From Chthonomonas sp. UBA2387 (lineage in GTDB: Bacteria > Armatimonadota > Fimbriimonadia > Fimbriimonadales > Fimbriimonadaceae): a DNA stretch of 9,842 nt. The stretch spans positions 64,660-74,501 of the forward strand of contig DDSP01000074.1 in assembly GCA_002343445.1 (NCBI GenBank). The letters are read 5' to 3'. A program made the translations under genes and the position numbers. Below are positions 1-5,383 of the stretch, in pieces; position 1 is the stretch's first letter, and every line of letters begins with the position of its first letter. The notes under the pieces are model-generated. The model was not told where the DNA came from, did not search any database, and saw only the letters and a list, made by a program, of their open reading frames with translations.

Positions 1-1
1 C

Positions 2-781
2 CTCGCCGCCATGCTGTTCCCCGTCTACGCTCAGGCCAAATCCGCCGCCAAGGTGAGCACGTCGCTCTCCGGGCTGAAACAAATGGCCCTGGGCCTCCAC
101 ATCTATGCCTCGGACTACGACGACATGATCGCTCCCGAGTATGGATGGGCCGAGAACCCGGCCGTGGACCCCAACCAGTACCACTACAACAACACGTGGG
201 TGGGCAAGATCTTCCCCTACGTCAAGAGCAAGCCGATCTATTTCGACAAGACGATCGGCGAGATCTCGGACTACGACATGCTGTACCAGGACCCGTACTA
301 CACGTACACCTGGGCCTGGATCACGACGTTCTCGATGAACACGGACGGCTACTCCCGCACCACGACGGCGACCAACGCCTGCACCGGCGCGGGAGGCGGG
401 GCAGGCTCCTCGTCGCGCAGCATGACCGCCTTCGAGGATCCGACCAAGCGGCTCGCCATCACGCCGACCCGCTACGGCTCGATCTCGAACTGGTCGTGGA
501 TGCGCTTCTTGGCTGTGCAAGCGGCCTGGCCGACGGCTGACCGATATGCCAACACGTTCTCGTGGTACCAACTCGTGTTCGACGCGCGCAAGCAGTACGG
601 CACGCGGTTCCTCGGCGCCTATGCCGACGGGCACGCGGCCAAGTTCGGCAACGACAAGTTCGTCAAGTACTACGAGGACAATCCCGGCCAGACCGAGGCG
701 AACACGTTCGCCGAGTTCTGCGCCCAGATGGACGCGCGCAACCTCTGGACGTTCTGGGGCAAGCCATGGTCCGGGGACTAG
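2..781 (+). CDS. Pilin-like DUF1559 / prepilin-type protein, 5' end missing
   Basis: The frame is open to the left edge and reads LAA directly before the ATG at 11, so that ATG is internal and the true start lies upstream. The visible 259 residues open with LFPVYAQA, then a conserved SGLKQMALGLHIYASDYDD stretch. This is the usual continuation of a type IV prepilin N-terminus (GFTLIELLVVIAIIAILAA), whose cleavage site and hydrophobic helix would lie just outside the window. Near the C-terminus, GAYADGHAAKFGN matches the DGH end of the family's H-X9-DG motif, but the first His is replaced by Tyr (KQYGTRF). The family is exported and assembles as, or resembles, type II secretion/pilus pseudopilins. 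Its cargo is unknown. Such genes occur in dozens of copies in Armatimonadota and Planctomycetota. A Gly/Ser/Ala-rich patch lies in the middle (about 380-420 nt). Family assignment is firm; function is inferred. Confidence 0.85.
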   Translation, partial: LAAMLFPVYAQAKSAAKVSTSLSGLKQMALGLHIYASDYDDMIAPEYGWAENPAVDPNQYHYNNTWVGKIFPYVKSKPIYFDKTIGEISDYDMLYQDPYYTYTWAWITTFSMNTDGYSRTTTATNACTGAGGGAGSSSRSMTAFEDPTKRLAITPTRYGSISNWSWMRFLAVQAAWPTADRYANTFSWYQLVFDARKQYGTRFLGAYADGHAAKFGNDKFVKYYEDNPGQTEANTFAEFCAQMDARNLWTFWGKPWSGD

Positions 782-972
782 TTTTCCTCGTTCTTGGCGG
801 CGTGGCTCTCGTCGGCCTCGCGGGTTGCAACACCGACCCGGGTCCCAACGACCCGGTGGTGAGCGGCTCGGAGATCAACGAATCGCGCAACAGCCGAATG
901 ACCGACGAAGAGCGCGAGCGCATCGCCAAGATGCGCAGCGACGCTGCAGTCCCAGGCGGGGGCCAGCGCTAG
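766..972 (+). CDS. Small predicted lipoprotein (68 aa)
   Basis: A 68-residue protein starts at ATG 766, inside the last 16 bp of the pilin-like gene and in a different frame, which suggests translational coupling. Residues 1-20 form a short signal peptide (MVRGLVFLVLGGVALVGLAG). The lipobox LAGC at residues 18-21 predicts lipidation at Cys21 and cleavage by signal peptidase II. The mature part is short, polar and probably disordered: Pro/Asp/Asn/Ser-rich, then a charged segment MTDEERERIAKMRSD, ending GGGQR. A GGGG run just before the ATG may act as a weak Shine-Dalgarno. The frame stays open further upstream, but the signal peptide and lipobox fix the start. The role is unknown; the overlap suggests it is made with the pilin-like protein, perhaps as an envelope partner. 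It would be a substrate for the Lnt-like enzyme at 7585-8985 if that enzyme is active. Confidence 0.72.
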   Translation: MVRGLVFLVLGGVALVGLAGCNTDPGPNDPVVSGSEINESRNSRMTDEERERIAKMRSDAAVPGGGQR

Positions 973-979
973 CATCGCA

Positions 980-1008
980 GTCCTCTGGCGGGTAAACCGC
1001 CAGAGGAC
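980..1008 (+). promoter_or_regulatory. Perfect hairpin masking the sulfotransferase ribosome binding site
   Basis: The arms at 980-991 (GTCCTCTGGCGG) and 997-1008 (CCGCCAGAGGAC) are perfectly complementary over 12 bp, with a 5-nt loop GTAAA. No T-run follows, so it is not a classical intrinsic terminator. The right arm contains AGAGGA at 1002-1007, well spaced (7 nt) from the ATG at 1015, so the only visible Shine-Dalgarno of the downstream gene would be paired when the hairpin folds. It may end the pilin/lipoprotein transcript, throttle translation of the next gene, or both. Confidence 0.6.
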
Positions 1009-1014
1009 ACCCGC

Positions 1015-2844
1015 ATGAACGCAAATCTTCCTGGTCTGTTGCGGTCGGCTCAAGCGGCGCTGGCCGCTGGTCGGCCGGAGGATGCCGTGCGCCTCAGCCA
1101 AGAGGCTGTTGCCTTGGCACCTGACGACCCCACGGCGCACGTGGTGCGCGGGATTGCGCTCGCCGCCCAGGGCGATGTACCGACAGCCGAGGAGGCGCTG
1201 AGACGCGCCCTTGAACTCGCCCCCGATCACCTTGAGGCAACGATCGCACTGACCCGCGTGCTCGTCTCCACGGGCCTCGTGGAATCCGGGCTCGAGATGG
1301 CGTCGTCGTTGGTCGAGCGACATCCCGATGACCCCGACCTTTGGATGCACTTTGGGCTGCTGCTCGCCGAAACGGGCCGCTATCAGGAGGCGGTCTTGTG
1401 CTTCGAGCGGGTCGTCGCCGTCGATCCCGGGTCGGTGCCAGGCCACCAGAATCTGGCCGCCGCCCTGCGCGATTCGGGCCGGGAGTTCGACTCTGCGACG
1501 GTCTGGGAGTGCGTCGTCCGGATGGCCCCGCGTTCGCTCGATGCGTGGATCAACCTTGGGCGTATGCGGCTCGCCCACGGCAGATTCGATGAAGCCATCG
1601 TGGCCGCCGACCATGCTTTGGCCCTTCAGTCGTACAACTCCAACGCCCATTTGCTCAAGGCGCTCGCCCTCTCCGAGGATGGCCGGGGGAACGATGCCGA
1701 GAGGCATCTGGTGCGAGCCGTCCGATACGACGCCGAGAACGCCGTCGCCCATGCTTCGCTCGGGTTCTGGTTTCAGGAGCAGGGCCGCTTTTCAGAGGCG
1801 CGTGAGGCACTGCTCAGAAGCATCGAACTCAATCCGCGCCACGGGTTCGCCTACTACAATCTGTTCCGGGCCAAGAAGGCCGACGACGGCGACGCCCCGA
1901 TGCTGGAGCGCCTGCGCGATCTCGCCGCCGACCCGACCATCCCGATGCGCGATCGCGGCTACATGCACTACGCACTGGCCAAGGCCGCCGAGGACAGGGG
2001 CGACTTCGAGACGGCCATGCGCGGTTACGACGAGGGCAACCGCTGCGCCCACGAGGTGTGGTTGAGCCGCAAGCCCTGGGATCGCGACGCCTATGCAGCC
2101 GGCTTCGAGCAGACGCGGCGAACGTTCAACGCCGACCACATGCGATCCCTCTCGCGTGGGGCGAACGAGTCGGTTCTGCCCATTCTGATCGTAGGGATGA
2201 TCCGCTCCGGCACGTCGCTGCTTGAGCAGATGCTTTCCAGCCACCCCGAGGTAGCCGGGGCGGGCGAACTGCCGTTCTGGCACAAGAACGAAGCCCGCAT
2301 CGGCGGCGCGGACTCCCTTGGCGAGCTCGCCGGCGAGTACCTGAGCGAACTGGACCGATTCGCGCCAACGGCCAAGCGGGTGACGGACAAACTGCCGCAC
2401 AACTACGCGATGCTCGGCGCTATCCACTCGGCACTTCCCAATGCCCGCATCGTCCATGTGCGCCGCAATCCGGCGGACAACTGCCTGTCGGTGTACACCA
2501 CGGCTTACCAGCGTCCACCCGTGTTCGCCCACGACCGCGAGAACATCGTGTTCGCCTACCGCGAGTACCTGGCATTGATGGACCATTGGCGGCAGGCGAT
2601 CCCCGCCGATCGGCTGTTGGAGGTGACCTACGAGGAACTGGTGGCCGATCGCGAAGGGTGGCTGCGGCGGATCGTGGACTTCTGCGGCCTGGAGTGGGAC
2701 GACGCCTGTCTCCGCCACGAGGCCAACGCGCGGGCCGTGCGGACGCCCAGCCTGTGGCAGGTGCGCCAACCCATCTACACGACCTCGGTGGAACGGTGGC
2801 GTCGTTTCGAGCCGTGGATCCCCGAGTTCGCGGCAATCGCCTGA
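1015..2844 (+). CDS. TPR-repeat sulfotransferase
   Basis: A 609-residue two-part protein. Roughly residues 1-300 are tandem tetratricopeptide repeats with the usual A-L-G-Y-A-P pattern, for example AAGRPEDAVRLSQEAVALAPD and QGRFSEAREALLRSIELNP. The C-terminal half is a PAPS-dependent sulfotransferase fold. The 5'-phosphosulfate loop is RSGTS at 397-401 within LIVGMIRSGTSLLEQMLSSHP. A TDKLPHN motif lies at 457-463. The 3'-phosphate-binding strand is HVRRNPADNCLS, with Arg483/Arg484 and Ser492. The end (SLWQVRQPIY...RWRRFEPW) is typical of the bacterial TPR-sulfotransferase family. It transfers sulfate from PAPS to an unknown acceptor, with the TPRs probably selecting a protein partner. No signal peptide, so cytoplasmic. 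ATG 1015 is chosen for the AGAGGA 7 nt upstream, which sits in a hairpin. No obvious co-operonic gene follows. Confidence 0.9.
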   Translation: MNANLPGLLRSAQAALAAGRPEDAVRLSQEAVALAPDDPTAHVVRGIALAAQGDVPTAEEALRRALELAPDHLEATIALTRVLVSTGLVESGLEMASSLVERHPDDPDLWMHFGLLLAETGRYQEAVLCFERVVAVDPGSVPGHQNLAAALRDSGREFDSATVWECVVRMAPRSLDAWINLGRMRLAHGRFDEAIVAADHALALQSYNSNAHLLKALALSEDGRGNDAERHLVRAVRYDAENAVAHASLGFWFQEQGRFSEAREALLRSIELNPRHGFAYYNLFRAKKADDGDAPMLERLRDLAADPTIPMRDRGYMHYALAKAAEDRGDFETAMRGYDEGNRCAHEVWLSRKPWDRDAYAAGFEQTRRTFNADHMRSLSRGANESVLPILIVGMIRSGTSLLEQMLSSHPEVAGAGELPFWHKNEARIGGADSLGELAGEYLSELDRFAPTAKRVTDKLPHNYAMLGAIHSALPNARIVHVRRNPADNCLSVYTTAYQRPPVFAHDRENIVFAYREYLALMDHWRQAIPADRLLEVTYEELVADREGWLRRIVDFCGLEWDDACLRHEANARAVRTPSLWQVRQPIYTTSVERWRRFEPWIPEFAAIA

Positions 2845-3082
2845 AAGCCACGCATCGATGCCCCGAAGTGATGAACTGTGTCGGAGTGGAACCGACTGAG
2901 TGTGGGTGGGACATGTTCGAGCCTGTGACCGCGCCTGTGTGAACGTGGCTTAGAGCGCGGGCCCGCACGAACCGCAGGCAGATTCTGGCGGCAAGTTTCG
3001 GGCTCAAGAGGTAAACTGAGTCAACCGACTCAGGTCGGAACCGCCTGTCAAGGCACCGTCGTTGGTGTGAGTGAAGGTTTGA
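2845..3082. other. Non-coding gap with inverted repeats
   Basis: I see no gene in these 238 bases. They contain an 8-bp inverted repeat, AAGCCACG (2845-2852) and CGTGGCTT (2944-2951), starting right after the sulfotransferase stop. There is a small hairpin GTCGG/CCGAC (2880-2884 / 2892-2896). A stronger dyad follows at 3016-3033. The sequence ACCGACTGAG (2891-2900) nearly repeats as ACCGACTCAG (3024-3033). This gap marks the upstream border of the lower-GC three-gene cassette. Confidence 0.5.
3012..3033 (+). promoter_or_regulatory. Candidate cassette promoter with overlapping dyad operator
   Basis: TAAACT at 3012-3017 resembles a -10 hexamer. It overlaps a perfect 7-bp dyad, CTGAGTC (3016-3022) and GACTCAG (3027-3033), separated by AACC. 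The predicted start site, about 3024, falls inside the dyad, a common arrangement for a repressor operator. No good -35 is visible. The DNA could equally form a small hairpin in the leader, 50 nt before the first cassette gene. Confidence 0.35.
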
Positions 3083-3904
3083 ATGTCCGTTGAGCGAGCC
3101 CAGAATCTGCCAAGCTACGAGCGCCCGCCAGTTCACGAGGTTGCCGTGGGCATTGGATTTCAGAGCCTCAACTGCTGGGGAGCAACCGCAGCCGGAGAGT
3201 TTTGGTCGCTCGTGCGAGACCGGTTCCCAAAGTCGGAGGACAAACCTCCGCTGCCGCCCTTGCCAGCTTCAACATCCGTAGAAATTGAGCTTGGTCTGAT
3301 TGAACTTCCGCCCATAAGACGTGTATGGTTCGTTTCGGAGGATGAATCAACGTTGATTCAAGTGCAGGATGACCGACTTCACGTCAACTGGCGTCGGACT
3401 TCCGATGAGTCAGCTTATCCTCGTTACGGGCACGTCCTTGATCAGTTTGCCTTTGCCCTCGACTGTCTCATGAAGTTTGCAGGCGAGCGAGGGGAGGAGC
3501 TTCAAGTCAAAGCAGGCGAGGTTACCTACGTGAACCACATCCCTGAGGGCGAGCTTTGGAACTCATTCAGCGACCTCTCTAACGTCTTTGTGGACTGGAG
3601 CGTGGCACCCCGCAATGCTGGCTCCATCGAGGGCGTTTCGTCTGTACTTACTTTCAAGGGGAGCCAGGATGGAACCCCATTTGTCTCAGCGGGACATTAC
3701 ATGAACGTCGAAGTCAAGGCGGCACTGAGAGCGTACGATAAGTCGAAGGTACTCGTTCTTCAACTGGTGAACCGTGGCTCACTGGATTCGGGCAATTTCG
3801 ACGAGATTAGTAGCTGGCTGGGAACAGCAAGCGCCGATGTTGTCAAAGGCTTCACGGAACTTACATCGCCAGTGGCTCACAGGTTTTGGGGAAGGAAGTC
3901 ATAA
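3083..3904 (+). CDS. TIGR04255 family protein, first gene of three-gene cassette
   Basis: A 273-residue soluble protein with no signal peptide or membrane segment. Its pattern matches the sporadically distributed TIGR04255 family: an N-terminal PPVHEV at 15-20 leading into a strand (VGIGFQSL); then IRRVWFVSEDE around 78-88; IQVQDDRLHVNWRR at 92-105; and YPRYGHVLDQFAFAL from 112. The family recurs as isolated accessory genes, often in mobile or island contexts. Its biochemical activity is unknown to me, and I see no catalytic motif. ATG 3083 is preceded by GAAGG at 3073-3077. The stop TAA (3902-3904) abuts the next ATG directly. GC is visibly lower than in the flanking genes (sampled 60-base lines: about 45-55% against 63-67%), and 4 of 16 Arg codons are AGA/AGG. 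Both point to acquisition from elsewhere. Family call fairly sure, function unknown. Confidence 0.75.
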   Translation: MSVERAQNLPSYERPPVHEVAVGIGFQSLNCWGATAAGEFWSLVRDRFPKSEDKPPLPPLPASTSVEIELGLIELPPIRRVWFVSEDESTLIQVQDDRLHVNWRRTSDESAYPRYGHVLDQFAFALDCLMKFAGERGEELQVKAGEVTYVNHIPEGELWNSFSDLSNVFVDWSVAPRNAGSIEGVSSVLTFKGSQDGTPFVSAGHYMNVEVKAALRAYDKSKVLVLQLVNRGSLDSGNFDEISSWLGTASADVVKGFTELTSPVAHRFWGRKS

Positions 3905-4228
3905 ATGTTGACATCAGACTTGTATCAACCGAGAGACCCGAATTCGGACATCGTCAAACTGCTTAATCAGCAGAAGGCGCCTTCGGCTTGGTATGCGCCG
4001 GATACATCCTCGGCATCGGAGTCGACCGTTCTCATTTCTGGCACCCTCATCCTTGAGCCCGCGCTCACCCAACCGCGTGTTGAGTTCGACGAGGAGATGA
4101 CCCGGTTCAGTTTTAAGGTGTCCACGGAGCCAGTCGGACAGGACTTTATCGACGAAGTGTTCGATGATGTGTTTGCCCGATCTTCCGTTCCCTTCAAGAG
4201 AGTTTTCGAAGACGAACAGGGAGAATGA
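3905..4228 (+). CDS. Acidic hypothetical protein (107 aa), second cassette gene
   Basis: I do not recognise this protein. It starts at the base after the upstream stop codon, with a strong Shine-Dalgarno-like GGAAGGAAG inside the end of the previous gene, and its own stop is immediately followed by the next ATG. It is therefore almost certainly translated as part of one operon. It has 107 residues and is strongly acidic: about 20 Asp/Glu against 9 Lys/Arg by hand count, with an acidic end VFEDEQGE. There is no signal peptide, membrane helix or Cys. The N-terminal 40 residues are polar and probably flexible. A central segment (STVLISGTLILEP) looks like beta strands, followed by an amphipathic stretch QDFIDEVFDDVFARS. 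Size, charge and position would suit an adaptor, inhibitor or antitoxin-like partner for one of its neighbours, but that is only inference. Confidence 0.68.
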   Translation: MLTSDLYQPRDPNSDIVKLLNQQKAPSAWYAPDTSSASESTVLISGTLILEPALTQPRVEFDEEMTRFSFKVSTEPVGQDFIDEVFDDVFARSSVPFKRVFEDEQGE

Positions 4229-4873
4229 ATGGCAGACTGGGTAGCAACCAACAAGCCATATCAGAAGGTTGACCAAACTGAATTGCGGATGGGCACGGTG
4301 CTACGCCGTGTGCCGTTCTCAGTCACGCCGATCGGCGATACACGCTTGGGCATTCAGAATGAGACTGGCAGGCCCGCGGCTGTAAAATCTTTCGATGGCG
4401 CCCCGCTTGAGACTGAGGTCGCTCGTGCTGACAAGGTGGTTGTATCACCTGGAATCGTATTGACCCCGGATTGCGACATCTTCCAGCATAAGAGCAATCG
4501 GGTAGTTGTTGTTCAGATCGTTTCGGTCGAGAGGCACATTGAGAATCAGAGATTGAACTCGGACAAGGCAAAGCGCCTCAAAGAAGGCATGGACAAGGCT
4601 AGGAGAACGAATCCGGGAGCCTTCAACCAGCCAGGGCTCTTTCCGTTGCTCGCCGAGAAGGAGCTTGGTTTAGTCGACCATCTGGTGTTGCTAGAGAACC
4701 TCACTTCGGTACCAATCCAGTTCGCTGGACAGACGAATGGTATGGCCGTCACCGATAAGTCCGTGTGCGGGCTGGACAACATATGGTTTTGGATTCAACA
4801 CCCTGAACTCCGGGCCCGCCTTGTCAACGAATTTGCTCGCCATATGTTGCGAATCGGACTACGGGACGCATGA
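4229..4873 (+). CDS. Hypothetical protein with TPDCDI motif (214 aa), third cassette gene
   Basis: The gene begins at the base after the previous stop, with AGGGAG a few bases upstream as Shine-Dalgarno. The 214-residue product has no signal peptide or membrane helix. Its most distinctive segment is GIVLTPDCDI at 75-84 (Cys82), followed by a hydrophobic strand RVVVVQIVSV. This resembles the 'v-[LI]-[ST]-x-[DST]-C-D-I' motif of uncharacterised proteins that I associate, from memory and not firmly, with mobile-element gene neighbourhoods. Residues 105-130 are charged and helical (QRLNSDKAKRLKEGMDKARR). The C-terminus, EFARHMLRIGL at 201-211, is probably a helix. Two further conserved-looking points are Cys180 and the WFW at 186-188. 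No known nuclease, kinase or ATPase motif is evident. AGA/AGG supply 5 of about 17 Arg codons, as in the first cassette gene. Real gene: sure. Function: unknown. Confidence 0.72.
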   Translation: MADWVATNKPYQKVDQTELRMGTVLRRVPFSVTPIGDTRLGIQNETGRPAAVKSFDGAPLETEVARADKVVVSPGIVLTPDCDIFQHKSNRVVVVQIVSVERHIENQRLNSDKAKRLKEGMDKARRTNPGAFNQPGLFPLLAEKELGLVDHLVLLENLTSVPIQFAGQTNGMAVTDKSVCGLDNIWFWIQHPELRARLVNEFARHMLRIGLRDA

Positions 4874-5245
4874 CTGGTCTACCTGACCCTCAAGACGGAA
4901 TCAGCCAGGGCCCGCCAAAGCCAAACTTGCTTGAGCAACCAGCGCTACGACGAGTTTTGAGAGGACTTTCATGGACAATCTTCCACGGGGCCGTCGCGAC
5001 GTGCCCCCCCACCGGTTCTCTTCGGACACATAGCCGAATGGCGGTTCCGAAAACCAAGGGCAATCTGACGGTTCACGAGGGGGGCGACGCTCCCTTCGCG
5101 GTTGAAGTGGCCGCGTCGAAGTCTCAATGCCCTGGAGGCAGACGCTTCCTTCGCCAACCGAGGCGCGGGCCGGATCAGCAGGGTCGTCGCGAGACGCTCG
5201 ATCCAAGACGAGTTGTTCGGCCCGGCTATGGAGGCCTCGAAATCT
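4874..5245. other. Gene-poor stretch between cassette and tRNA
   Basis: No convincing gene is present in these 372 bases. A plus-strand frame opens with an ATG at 4870 overlapping the cassette stop (ATGA), but it runs on into the antisense of the tRNA and has no recognisable protein character. On the minus strand, a 23-codon reading frame at 4901-4972 has a signal-peptide-like sequence. A run of seven Cs lies near 5004-5010, and CGCGG/CCGCG can pair around 5097-5115. I see no integrase, direct repeat of the tRNA end, or insertion sequence. It may be the decayed downstream border of the cassette. Confidence 0.5.
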
Positions 5246-5321
<76 letters not shown>

Positions 5322-5332
5322 GACCGAGAGAC

Positions 5333-5361
5333 ATTGTACTAGACCAATGAGGAGCCCTCAG
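5333..5361 (-). promoter_or_regulatory. Promoter of tRNA-Arg
   Basis: On the minus strand TACAAT (plus coordinates 5333-5338) is a good -10 hexamer 11 nt upstream of the mature tRNA 5' end, leaving a leader of a few bases. At 17-bp spacing the -35 position (5356-5361) reads CTGAGG, a weak match to TTGACA. It lies back to back with the DUF2207 promoter in the same 62-bp gap. Confidence 0.5.
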
Positions 5362-5368
5362 GTTCTGC

Positions 5369-5374
5369 GATAAT
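5369..5374 (+). promoter_or_regulatory. -10 hexamer of DUF2207 gene, near-leaderless
   Basis: GATAAT lies 9 nt before the ATG at 5384, so transcription would begin about 2-3 nt before the start codon. No Shine-Dalgarno is present in the short interval; the nearest GGAG is at 5351, too far to serve. This fits leaderless translation from an extended -10-type promoter. No clear -35 is visible. Confidence 0.45.
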
Positions 5375-5383
5375 GACCGCGAC

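Noticed and set aside
11..13. ATG at 11 as the real start of the first gene
   Set aside because: The frame is open upstream (LAA), and the family always has a prepilin helix before LFPV, so the gene is cut by the window edge.
778..2769. Long minus-strand frames opposite the sulfotransferase (778-1752 and 1792-2769)
   Set aside because: The plus strand encodes continuous TPRs and PAPS-binding motifs; the minus frames are shadows.
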